Source: Candidatus Poribacteria bacterium WGA-3G
GTDB taxonomy: Bacteria; Poribacteria; WGA-4E; WGA-3G
Reading direction: 5' to 3'
DNA: 64,000 bases
NCBI GenBank assembly: GCA_000406005.1
Contig: ASZN01000025.1
Span: 5,062-69,061 of the forward strand
The translations under genes were made by a program, and so were the position numbers. The first letter of the stretch is position 1. Each line of letters opens with the position of its first letter. Below, one piece after another: positions 25,010-33,204 of the stretch. Below the pieces are notes generated by a model. The model was not told where the DNA came from. It ran no database searches and was given only the letters and a program-made list of their open reading frames with translations.

Positions 25010-25789
25010 ATGATAGAAAAACCCATCGTATTTTACAATAAAGGGCAGCACCTAAACGGAGTTCTACACTCACCAGCAGAGTGCGATGCCTTGTGTCCAG
25101 CGGTTGTGTTTTTCCATGGATTTACTGGAACGAAGGTTGAACCGCATAGGATATTTGTTAAGACGGCTCGTGAACTGTCCGCTATCGGGTTCTACGCGCT
25201 CCGCTTCGATTTCCGGGGTTCCGGGGACAGCGGCGGTGATTTCTCGGAGATGACCATCGGTGGCGAGATTTCGGATGCTATCAAGTCCATTGACGTTCTC
25301 ACTGCTATGCAAGGCGTGGACCCTGAACGCATCGGCATCCTCGGATTGAGTATGGGCGGTTGTGTTGCGGCGTGCGTTTCAGGACAGGATACACGTGTGA
25401 AGTCCACTGTATTATGGGCACCGCTTTCGGACGATCCGCCAGACCGAAGAGAGGAAATTTTGGCAAGGTCGAAGCAGACACCGACACCGGCGGAGATCGC
25501 GCAATCAAACGCAAACGTCGTCGGAAAGGCGTTCTATGAGGAGCTCCCCAACATATCGCCTTCAAACACCATTCAGCAGTTCACCGGACCGCTCCTCGTG
25601 ATTCACGGCAGTGGAGATCAGGCTGTACCCGTCTCTCACGGTAAACGGTACTATGAACTGATGCGCGACCGCGATGCCTTAACAGAATTGGAAGTCATTG
25701 ATGGTGCCGACCACACCTTCAACACTGTCGGATGGGAGCAAGCGGTGATCACTAAATCGGTTGCATGGTTCCAAAAAACATTGACATAG
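25010..25789 (+). CDS. Alpha/beta hydrolase (dienelactone hydrolase/acyl-esterase-like)
   Basis: A 259-residue hydrolase starting at the ATG 7 nt after AAGGAG; the upstream in-frame ATG at 24986 has no ribosome site. The oxyanion-hole region is FFHGFTG, the nucleophile elbow is GLSMGG (Ser114), the acid is probably Asp in GSGDQAVPV and the base His is in GADHTFN. RFDFRGSGDS is a common feature of the prolyl-oligopeptidase/acetyl-esterase-like branch. The protein has no signal peptide. Substrate unknown; carboxyl-ester hydrolysis is the safest inference. Convergent with the Gfo/Idh gene (1-nt gap). Confidence 0.9.
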   Translation: MIEKPIVFYNKGQHLNGVLHSPAECDALCPAVVFFHGFTGTKVEPHRIFVKTARELSAIGFYALRFDFRGSGDSGGDFSEMTIGGEISDAIKSIDVLTAMQGVDPERIGILGLSMGGCVAACVSGQDTRVKSTVLWAPLSDDPPDRREEILARSKQTPTPAEIAQSNANVVGKAFYEELPNISPSNTIQQFTGPLLVIHGSGDQAVPVSHGKRYYELMRDRDALTELEVIDGADHTFNTVGWEQAVITKSVAWFQKTLT

Positions 25790-25790
25790 A

Positions 25791-26732
25791 TCATTCAGGA
25801 GCGAGACTGATACGGATTGCCTCAAGTGCGACTGCCGCGTCTTTTAAATTCGGCGGCTGATCGGCAGCACCTCGGATTTCAGAGAGCCACAACTCTTGAA
25901 GCGTCGGTTGCGGTGAATCTGGAATTACGATCGGTGTTACCCCAGCGGGTGTTGTGCAGTGCCATTCACCACCTGCATCGCTTACCGTGCCTTCGGTAAG
26001 GATGTAACGTTCATGCTCTTCTGCGGCGTTAATGGCAATACCACCCGCCCATGTCCACTGTCCAACGCCACCACGTTTGAATTCAACAGTGAGCGTATTT
26101 ACAAACCGATCGTACTGCCCGTTTCCTTTGAGTCCTTCATAGACAGCACTCTTTTTCACAGATGCGGCACCCCCGAAGAAATCGACAATCGGATAGATGT
26201 GATAAATAAAGAAGTGTGCAGGTGTGCCTGATACCGGCAAATTAAAAAGAATCTCAGGACGGGCACCGCGACCGGGTGTGAGACGTACGAAAGCGGTGAG
26301 CAGCAAATCACCGAGTTCACCTATTTTCTGTTTGAGTGCTTTGTGGGTGTTGGAGACGGCTTCTGGATGTGAGACCCGGAGGACACGACCTCGCTTTTCG
26401 GCAAGTCTCAACGCTGCTTCGCCTTCACCGACATCGCTGGCGAGTGGATACTCCACAAAGACATGTTTATCCGCTTGCAGTGCTGCGAGGACAATCTCAC
26501 CGTGGCTGTCGTTGTGCGTACAGATAACGACCCCATCTATATCGTCTCGTTCAAGCAGACGATGCCATTCAGGTATAAAGACCGCTTCATGTTCCGTAGC
26601 AAGTCGGCTCCCTGTCTGTTCATTCCTGGACGCAATTGCGACGACTTCAGCGGTCTCCATGGGTGTGAATCGGGTGAGATGGTGCCGCGCCATTCCACCC
26701 GAACCGATAATTCCGATTCTAATTTTTTTCAT
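25791..26732 (-). CDS. Gfo/Idh/MocA family oxidoreductase
   Basis: A 313-residue NAD(P)-dependent sugar oxidoreductase-like protein. The Rossmann fingerprint is IRIGIIGSGGMARHHL. A conserved block reads DGVVICTHNDSHGEIVLAAL, followed by the HVFVEYPLA segment where most relatives have EKP, with Tyr-Pro instead of Lys-Pro here. That Lys normally contacts the substrate or cofactor, so activity may be altered. The second half is the (beta)-sheet substrate domain. The start was placed at MKKIRIG with a GGAAG ribosome site. A longer alternative begins at 26759, 2 nt after the stop of the L-rhamnose isomerase gene, and the two genes are clearly one operon. Confidence 0.85.
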   Translation of the reverse strand: MKKIRIGIIGSGGMARHHLTRFTPMETAEVVAIASRNEQTGSRLATEHEAVFIPEWHRLLERDDIDGVVICTHNDSHGEIVLAALQADKHVFVEYPLASDVGEGEAALRLAEKRGRVLRVSHPEAVSNTHKALKQKIGELGDLLLTAFVRLTPGRGARPEILFNLPVSGTPAHFFIYHIYPIVDFFGGAASVKKSAVYEGLKGNGQYDRFVNTLTVEFKRGGVGQWTWAGGIAINAAEEHERYILTEGTVSDAGGEWHCTTPAGVTPIVIPDSPQPTLQELWLSEIRGAADQPPNLKDAAVALEAIRISLAPE

Positions 26733-26761
26733 CTTCCACGTTCTAACCTTTGCTTCCATCC

Positions 26762-27976
26762 CTATGCCCAGCCTTGGCTTTCGCCACCGACACGCGCGGC
26801 ACTGATTTTCTCATAATAACCGCTCTGACGATAGGCTGCCAACGGGTTCGGGTCGCGCCCCGTCTCCAAGCGGACCTGCTCTAAAAGCGGATTCACATCC
26901 GTCTCGTAAGCACGTTGGAGAATACTTTCCGCTTCAACCAAGTCAGCGGTATCTTGTGCGGCTGCAAGTGCCTCCCGGTCAACGATCAGTGCCTTCGTGT
27001 ATGCCTTCTGCAGATTACAGACAGACTGTATGCTCGCTTCGACCTTCGGTTTCAGGTTATGGCTCTGGTCAATCATATAGGCGATGTCGGTCTCCGTATC
27101 CGGATCGAGTTCCGCTGCAACCAATTCGGTGTAAATCAGGAAAAGTTCCTGTGGATTGATGGTGCCGACCGTCAGATCGTCGTCTGCGTACTTCCGGCAG
27201 TTGAAGTGGAACCCACCGAGTTTTCCTTCGTCTATGAGGTAAGCAACGATGAACTCAATATTCGTGCCTTGCGGGTGGTGTCCCAAGTCGATGAGTACCT
27301 GTGCCTTCTCACCAAGTTTCGTCGCCATAAGGTAGGCAGTGCCCCAATCGGGGAGATCGGTATGGTAAAACGCTGGCTCAAAGAATTTATATTCAATGAG
27401 CATCCGAGTGGCATCTGGAAGCGCATCGTAGACCTCGGCTAACGCCTCCTGCATCCACTGTTTGCGTTTTCTGAAATTCGATTGACCGGGGAAGTTGGTG
27501 CCGTCAGCGAACCACAAACTCAGCAGATCGGAACCGGTTTTCTCCATGATGTCAACACACTCAAGTATATGGTCAATGGCGAGTCTACGGACATCGGCAT
27601 CTGGGTTACAGACGCTCCCAAGTTTATACGCCTGATCTTGGAAGACATTCGGGTTAATCGCGCCGATGCCGATACCGACATCTGCAGCGTATTGCTTCAA
27701 GGCACTCCAATCGTCAGTTTTATCCCACGGAATGTGGAGCGCGACAGTAGGGGCAATACCGGTGAAGCGGTGAACAGCGGCTGCGTCTTCTAAACGCTCT
27801 GCTGCATTCCGCGCCGCGCCGGGCTGCTCAAAGACCCCAAATCGGGTGCCGGAATTACCGTAACCCCATGAGGGTGTCTCAATGTGTTGCGTTTTGAGAT
27901 GCGATTTGAGTGTTTCTACCTGAATTCCCTGTGTTTCTAAGTTTTCGGCTAAAAGATCGTAAGCGAGATTGCTCAT
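26762..27976 (-). CDS. rhaI: L-rhamnose isomerase, RhaI type
   Basis: A 404-residue TIM-barrel aldose-ketose isomerase resembling the RhaI branch found in Pseudomonas stutzeri and Bacillus. Recognisable blocks: SWGYGNSGTRFGVFEQPGAARN, VALHIPWDK, SLWFADGTNFPGQSNFRKRK, LIEYKFFEPAFYHTDLPDWGTAY, VLIDLGHHPQGTNIEF, GGFHFNCRKYADDDLTVG and the IDQSHNLKPK motif. The Glu in LIEYKFFEP, the Asp-His pairs and the final Asp-Gln-x-His are the metal and substrate ligands expected in this family. It interconverts L-rhamnose and L-rhamnulose, or other sugars in relaxed-specificity members. First gene of an operon with a Gfo/Idh/MocA oxidoreductase. Confidence 0.9.
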   Translation of the reverse strand: MSNLAYDLLAENLETQGIQVETLKSHLKTQHIETPSWGYGNSGTRFGVFEQPGAARNAAERLEDAAAVHRFTGIAPTVALHIPWDKTDDWSALKQYAADVGIGIGAINPNVFQDQAYKLGSVCNPDADVRRLAIDHILECVDIMEKTGSDLLSLWFADGTNFPGQSNFRKRKQWMQEALAEVYDALPDATRMLIEYKFFEPAFYHTDLPDWGTAYLMATKLGEKAQVLIDLGHHPQGTNIEFIVAYLIDEGKLGGFHFNCRKYADDDLTVGTINPQELFLIYTELVAAELDPDTETDIAYMIDQSHNLKPKVEASIQSVCNLQKAYTKALIVDREALAAAQDTADLVEAESILQRAYETDVNPLLEQVRLETGRDPNPLAAYRQSGYYEKISAARVGGESQGWA

Positions 27977-28005
27977 TATGCTTTTCCTTTCGTGAATGGT
28001 TTTCG

Positions 28006-28139
28006 GTTATCAGTCTTCAGTCTTCAGTTAAGAGATTTTCTGTAACAATCTACCGTATGTTGGAATATGCCAAGAAGGGTAGTTCGTTACAACCGCTCTT
28101 TAACTGACAACTGGTAACTGGTAACTGGTAACTGATAAC
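28006..28139. repeat. 134-bp MITE-like element with inverted termini
   Basis: The ends are imperfect inverted repeats: GTTATCAGT (28006) against ACTGATAAC (28131), and AGTTAAGAG (28026) against CTCTTTAACT (28096). The left end holds two TCTTCAGT units, the right end three GGTAACT units. It carries no ORF. Its right edge supplies part of the stop codon of the HIT gene. A similar element lies at 58718-58802. Confidence 0.6.
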
Positions 28140-28633
28140 TATACCGTCAATTCCTGAAATATCTGTACAAGTTTTTCCTGCGTGGCGTTCGGGTCTTCAA
28201 TGATGATGCGTGCGCCGCCGATGACATCCATGAACCCCAATTCACGCGGATAGCGCGGGACAACGTGCAAATGATAATGCGGGATACTCGCACCGGAGGC
28301 ATCTCCCATGTTATAACCGACGTTGAAACCGCGTGGCTGATAGGCACGCGTCAACGCCTCAAAACAGAGACATTGGAGTTCGTGAAGTTCTTGGACCTCC
28401 TCCTGATTCAACTCCCGTACATCAACGACATGCCGATTCGGAAAAACTAAGAGGTGCCCCGGACTGTAAGGATAGAGATTCAGCGAGATCGTAAAACGTT
28501 GGGTTCGATGTACCTCAAGCCGCTCGACTTTATCATTTTTTTCGACAATTGCGCAGAGAATACACGGCACATCTGGGCGGTTTTTTCCTTTGGCATAAGG
28601 CATTTTGTTCGGGACGAAGAGGTTGTGTCGCAT
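28139..28633 (-). CDS. HIT family protein (nucleotide hydrolase/transferase, Ap4A-type)
   Basis: A 164-residue HIT-domain protein with the histidine triad IPHYHLHVVPRY, Zn-site Cys pair CILC near the N-terminus and the TISLNLYPYSPGHLLVFPNRHV block. The layout matches the bacterial Ap4A phosphorylase/galactose-1-phosphate uridylyltransferase-like HIT branch. Chosen start MRHNLFVP has AGGAA upstream; a longer in-frame start at 28687 has no support. The stop codon TAG spans the edge of the MITE-like element, so the original C-terminus may have been trimmed. The natural substrate is not known. Confidence 0.88.
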   Translation of the reverse strand: MRHNLFVPNKMPYAKGKNRPDVPCILCAIVEKNDKVERLEVHRTQRFTISLNLYPYSPGHLLVFPNRHVVDVRELNQEEVQELHELQCLCFEALTRAYQPRGFNVGYNMGDASGASIPHYHLHVVPRYPRELGFMDVIGGARIIIEDPNATQEKLVQIFQELTV

Positions 28634-29093
28634 GAAGGCGGTTCCTGTATTTTTCCATAGCACGCCATATCCTATAAGGGCAGGCAACGCTAAAAAAGAT
28701 TATATTTTTTGACCACAGATATGATATACTATTTTGACAAAGCTTGCAAGTAGATAATTATTAGCAGTCAGTTATCAGCATGCTTCGCAGAGAGAACAAT
28801 CAGCAAAGAACATTTAGCAAAGTTGTCGGCACACTCAGCTAGCTTCAGATTTTTTGAAGAAAAAGAGATGGAACGGGTTACAATAAATATGACAGTGCTA
28901 AAACAATCCACTAGTCTTTGCGAATTTCGACCCAGGTTTCAGACACAAACTGGATAATCCTTCACACATCCAGCAACTATATTTCTCTCGTCTTGTTCTC
29001 CCATTAACGGTTTGGCACATAATATTCTTTCCAGATACCATAAACAACTTTGCTCGCGAACCATGAGTTGCGGGCATCTCGTAGGAGATTTTC
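28634..29093. other. Intergenic region upstream of the WD40 cluster
   Basis: A 460-bp region between the leftward HIT gene and the rightward WD40 cluster. It has an AT-rich stretch with TTGACA at 28734-28739 followed by AT-rich candidates for a -10 box at non-ideal spacing, and a fragment resembling the CAGTTATCAG repeats around 28765. A GTAGGAG ribosome site precedes the ATG at 29094. ORFs on the minus strand here run antisense into the WD40 gene and look spurious. No RNA gene recognised. Confidence 0.4.
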
Positions 29094-31133
29094 ATGAAAA
29101 ATAAAAATTCTGCTGCCGCCGTGCTGCGCGGTATAAACGGTGAAGATGGGACGACGTGGGCACTCCCTGAAGGTGCGATCGCACGATTGGGACGCGGTCG
29201 TGCTGGTGATGTGGCATTCTCGCCCGATGGACAGTATTTCGCAGTCAGCACAGCGATTGGACTCTGGTTATACGAACTCCCGATGCTAACCCCGATCGCA
29301 CTCTGGGATAGCGAACGCGGAATGACCGGCGGTGTCAGTTTTTCACCCGATGGCAGCCAGATTGTCACGTCCACTTTTGGCGGGAACGTGAAGATATGGG
29401 ATATTGAACGGGGCATCTGTACAACCGAGATAGACGAGCATCGCAGCAAGAGCGGTATTTCTTCCAAGCCTGTTTTTTCCAAAGACGGGCAACACCTCGC
29501 TGCTGCCAGTTGCCGTATGAAAAATGGGAAGATTTACATTTGGTGTCCGCACACCGGCGCGAAAGTCCGAGAAACGGAAGTCCACTCCCCTTACGATGCC
29601 TACCCCCTCTGTTTTTCTCCAGATTTAAGTCTACTGGCAGGTAAAAACAATCCCCAAAAACGTACAGGTATGAATATCGCTGACGGCGATTCAATTACGA
29701 TCTGGCACGTAAAAACTGGGGAACAAATTGCCGACATCACCGGACACCCCGAACCGGTGCGAAAGTTCTGCTTCTCTCCATGCGGACGGTTCCTTGCCGC
29801 CGGTAACTGGTACGGCACAATCCCTGCTACCGGTAACTGGTACGGCACAATACATGTATGGAATGTGGAAAGCGGACAACTGGAGATGGCCTATACCGAT
29901 TATGGAGAATCTCAGATGTATCCATATTTCCTGCCAGAGGGTGAACTGATTACCGCCGCTGTTTCTGAGCGTAAGGTTGAGATTTGGCATGTAGAAAAAG
30001 GCGAGAAACTGGACGAATTTGAACATCGTGGGAACAGTGAATTCGTGCGATTTTCGGACTGTGGAACGCAATTAGCAGTTGCAAGTGAGAGTGAAATCCA
30101 AATCTGGACAAAAGACAGTAATTCTGACGCTCACACGCTTTCAACCCTTCACGGACATATCCCTACAATGGACACGTTAGTCTTTTCGTCAGATGAAAAG
30201 ACACTTGCCGCCGGACTCTGGAGTGATAACGTCCTCTTATGGGATGTCGCAAGTAAACGTTCATACCGTCCCGAAGGTGAAAAACTGCCCGGGACTTTGC
30301 ATCATGTTTATCTATCTACCAGCGGGAAATTGGTTTCTACTTGTAGGGATGGGAACCTTCTCAGGGTCTGGGAGGTCGGAAAGCGTGAACCGGTTGCTGA
30401 ACTCACTGCCGCTGAGGCGAAGTTGATGCGTACCGAGGCGTTCGCACCCACGCAGCACCGACTGGCACGTGTAGACACAGAACACAATATCCATATCTGG
30501 GACTGGACACCCACAGCAGAAAGCGGAAGTGAAGACAGCGCGTGGAAAAAACGCACTACGCTTGTAGGACATACAATGTCCATTAAAGGCTTGGCATTTA
30601 GCCCGGATGGGAAACGACTCGCGAGTATAGCCGCGGGCAGACTGGAAACAGCAAAAGCACCAGAGCGAGACGCGCGATTGTGGGATGTTGACGTTGGAGA
30701 AGAGATTACAAAGTTAGCAACAAAATTCCCAGATTCAAAATTATATGGCAGTTCAGCTGTTAACATTGCCGGCATCGCTTTCTCACCACGTGGCGACATA
30801 ATTGCTGGTGGACAGTTTGGCGAGATTATCTTGTGGGATGCGACAGATGGAAAAGTACTTATGAGGATCCCACAACCGAAAGAAAGCCGCCGACCGATTG
30901 CATTACGCTTTTCACCGTGTGGACAGTATTTGGCTTCCGGTGCATGGTGGCAAACGCGTTTGCAGAAAGTGCCTATCCGCTTGTGGGAAGTAGCAACTGG
31001 TAAGAACATCACCACTTTTTGGGGACATACGACTGATGTTCAGTGCTTCGCATTCTCACAGGATGGTAACCTCCTCGTAAGCGGTGGACATGACGGTGCG
31101 ATCTATCTCTGGGATATGAAACCTTATCTGTAA
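29094..31133 (+). CDS. WD40-repeat protein, cytosolic (first of three tandem paralogues)
   Basis: A 679-residue protein made almost entirely of WD40-like blades (many with SPDG/SPCG, GH and W-D landmarks), probably two propellers. It has no signal peptide or membrane segment. Residues about 17-35 are a module shared with the next two genes and the secreted WD40 protein at 37291: TTWALPEGAIARLGRG. It ends ...IYLWDMKPYL. An in-frame 30-bp duplication (29797-29856 region) repeats GNWYGTI inside one blade, so that blade is longer than in the paralogues. Role unknown; WD40 proteins usually serve as scaffolds. The next paralogue starts 18 nt downstream, so the three form an operon. A GTAGGAG ribosome site lies 5 nt upstream. 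Confidence 0.88.
   Translation: MKNKNSAAAVLRGINGEDGTTWALPEGAIARLGRGRAGDVAFSPDGQYFAVSTAIGLWLYELPMLTPIALWDSERGMTGGVSFSPDGSQIVTSTFGGNVKIWDIERGICTTEIDEHRSKSGISSKPVFSKDGQHLAAASCRMKNGKIYIWCPHTGAKVRETEVHSPYDAYPLCFSPDLSLLAGKNNPQKRTGMNIADGDSITIWHVKTGEQIADITGHPEPVRKFCFSPCGRFLAAGNWYGTIPATGNWYGTIHVWNVESGQLEMAYTDYGESQMYPYFLPEGELITAAVSERKVEIWHVEKGEKLDEFEHRGNSEFVRFSDCGTQLAVASESEIQIWTKDSNSDAHTLSTLHGHIPTMDTLVFSSDEKTLAAGLWSDNVLLWDVASKRSYRPEGEKLPGTLHHVYLSTSGKLVSTCRDGNLLRVWEVGKREPVAELTAAEAKLMRTEAFAPTQHRLARVDTEHNIHIWDWTPTAESGSEDSAWKKRTTLVGHTMSIKGLAFSPDGKRLASIAAGRLETAKAPERDARLWDVDVGEEITKLATKFPDSKLYGSSAVNIAGIAFSPRGDIIAGGQFGEIILWDATDGKVLMRIPQPKESRRPIALRFSPCGQYLASGAWWQTRLQKVPIRLWEVATGKNITTFWGHTTDVQCFAFSQDGNLLVSGGHDGAIYLWDMKPYL
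29797..29856 (+). repeat. In-frame 30-bp tandem duplication inside the first WD40 gene
   Basis: CGGTAACTGGTACGGCACAA occurs at 29801-29820 and again at 29831-29850, a period of exactly 30 bp, adding ten codons (GNWYGTI twice). Confidence 0.9.
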
Positions 31134-31151
31134 AACATAGGAAATGTTTTA

Positions 31152-33188
31152 ATGGAAAACAAAAAATTAGGAACCCCTGCGCCGGTGGGTGCTGGTGGAG
31201 ATGACGTAACAACTTGGGCACTCCCTGAAGGTGCTATCGCACGATTGGAACGCGGGGGTGTAGGTGGTCAGGCATTCTCACCGGATGGACGCTATCTCGC
31301 TGTCGCAACGAAGATAGGGCTTTGGTGGTATAAAGTCGCGACACTGTCGCCTGTAGCACTCTGGGAAACAGAACGCGGAATGGTTTCTGATATTGCCTTC
31401 TCACCTAACGGAAAATGGATAGCCATTAGCAATTGGGATAAGGTTTTAAAGGTTTGCGACATCCAACGCGGGGTCAGTATTGCACAGATAGAACTCGCGA
31501 ATTTTGGGGATTCTTTCATCTTTTCTCCCGATAACCGTTGGCTTGCCATTAGCAACCGCGACACGGGTAACGTTGAATTCCGAGAGCCAGAAACTGGTAA
31601 GATCGTCTCAACGTTGATTGGTGAAGCCGAAAAAGATGGTATGTTTAGGTGCATTACCTTTTCGCCGGATACCCATCTGCTTGCGTCCACAAATCGTGAT
31701 AACACAAATGACGATGCTGAATCTATAATCGTATGGGATGTGGAAAGTAGTGAACGAATCGCCTGTCTCACAGGACACACTGGTTATATTTACTGTCTCT
31801 GTTTTTCGCCGTGCGGTAAATTTCTGGCATCCGGTGGGGAAGAGGATGGTACAGTCCTCGTCTGGAATATTGAGAGTTGGCAACAAATAAAAGCATATAC
31901 AAGTTACGGTGAATCTGATATGATTCCCTCTTATTCGCCGGAGGGAGTGCTCCGCGTCGCAGCGGTATCTTATGACGATGACACCGTCACCGTGTGGGAC
32001 CTGGAAAACAATGAAAAACTTTATACCGCTGATTCTGAAGCATCTGTGACGTTTTACAACGGTTCACAGCTGGCGTACCAATACGGACCTGAATTTCTGG
32101 AAGTGTGGACGCTGGGGGACGCACACCCACGCCGAACCGTTCAGACGCATATTTCATTCGTGGATACCTCCGAATCGCTGATATTTTCGCAGGACGGAAA
32201 GACAATAGTGGCGGCGTACAGATACGGTAGCGTCCTGTTATGGGATATTGAAAGCAAACAGGCGCGCCCAGCGATCCCAACAGAATTAGCAGCGAAAAAT
32301 CAGCACATCCATGTCTCTTCCAAAGGAGAACTCTACGTTACCAGCATCAACAAAAACACTGTCAAACTTTGGAAAGTTGGAAGTCGCGGGTCTACAATTG
32401 CCGAATTCACCGGTAACAAAGCCGCGCGTCTAGCTGCGTTAGCACCTACAAACAATACATTAGCATCCGCACACGAAGGTGGTAACCTAATAATATGGGA
32501 TGTGCAAAGTGGAGACAAGTTACGTGCGTTCAGGCATCCACTCCAGGCATCAACCGATGATTCCGATCAGGCTTGGAAACTGGTATTTAGTCCAGATGGG
32601 AACTTACTCATGAGTTACACTGAAGACGGACCGAATATCCGACTCTGGGATGTGGAACACAGTGAAGAAATACAGGAATATCCGAGCAATGAAATTGAGA
32701 AAATTAGAGCGTTTTCTCCGTGTGGTCAGTACTTTGTTGGTACTTCATGGAAAAACATCATTTTGTGGGATGTCAAACATCGCGAAACTCTGACGACGCT
32801 CCCTTTTCGGTTGGCATCTGCGTTTGCCTATTCTCCCTGTAGTTCATACTTAGCGTGCGGCGGGGAAGACCCAGAAGGTATTTTGTTGTGGGATCTCAAA
32901 CGCCGTGAAATCTATAAACGGCTACTACCGCCAGAGGGATGTCAGGATGTGCATTCGTTAAAATTTTCGTCCTGTGGGCAGTATCTTGCACTCGGTGCTG
33001 CTTGGGAGACAGGCTTGGAGAAGGTGCCTATCTGTTTATGGGAGGTCGAAACTGGCAAGCGCATTGTCACATTTTGGGGACACTTCACAGACGTGCAGGC
33101 AGTTGCTTTTTCGCCGAACAACGAACTTTTGGCAAGTGCAAGTTTTGACGGTTCCATCCTTCTATGGGATTTGACACCTTATCTATAG
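31152..33188 (+). CDS. WD40-repeat protein, cytosolic (second tandem paralogue)
   Basis: A 678-residue paralogue of the preceding gene with the same plan: short Lys-rich start, TTWALPEGAIARLERG, and then WD40-like blades to ...SILLWDLTPYL. No signal peptide or transmembrane segment. The last 80 residues are close to identical to those of the third paralogue. An 18-nt gap separates it from the first gene and 16 nt from the third, which indicates co-translation. Glutamate and aspartate clusters (DDVTT, DDDTV) are common and suggest a soluble scaffold. No catalytic domain was seen. Function unknown. Confidence 0.87.
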   Translation: MENKKLGTPAPVGAGGDDVTTWALPEGAIARLERGGVGGQAFSPDGRYLAVATKIGLWWYKVATLSPVALWETERGMVSDIAFSPNGKWIAISNWDKVLKVCDIQRGVSIAQIELANFGDSFIFSPDNRWLAISNRDTGNVEFREPETGKIVSTLIGEAEKDGMFRCITFSPDTHLLASTNRDNTNDDAESIIVWDVESSERIACLTGHTGYIYCLCFSPCGKFLASGGEEDGTVLVWNIESWQQIKAYTSYGESDMIPSYSPEGVLRVAAVSYDDDTVTVWDLENNEKLYTADSEASVTFYNGSQLAYQYGPEFLEVWTLGDAHPRRTVQTHISFVDTSESLIFSQDGKTIVAAYRYGSVLLWDIESKQARPAIPTELAAKNQHIHVSSKGELYVTSINKNTVKLWKVGSRGSTIAEFTGNKAARLAALAPTNNTLASAHEGGNLIIWDVQSGDKLRAFRHPLQASTDDSDQAWKLVFSPDGNLLMSYTEDGPNIRLWDVEHSEEIQEYPSNEIEKIRAFSPCGQYFVGTSWKNIILWDVKHRETLTTLPFRLASAFAYSPCSSYLACGGEDPEGILLWDLKRREIYKRLLPPEGCQDVHSLKFSSCGQYLALGAAWETGLEKVPICLWEVETGKRIVTFWGHFTDVQAVAFSPNNELLASASFDGSILLWDLTPYL

Positions 33189-33204
33189 CACACAAGGAGA
33201 TATT

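Noticed and set aside
28898..29482. Long minus-strand ORF overlapping the first WD40 gene start
   Set aside because: It is antisense to a clearly coding WD40 gene, has no ribosome site and encodes a low-complexity Ser/Pro-rich product. The open frame comes from codon bias.
30308..31015. Minus-strand ORF of 235 codons inside the first WD40 gene
   Set aside because: It lies wholly antisense to real WD40 repeats, and similar antisense frames appear in each paralogue, as expected from the repeated codons.
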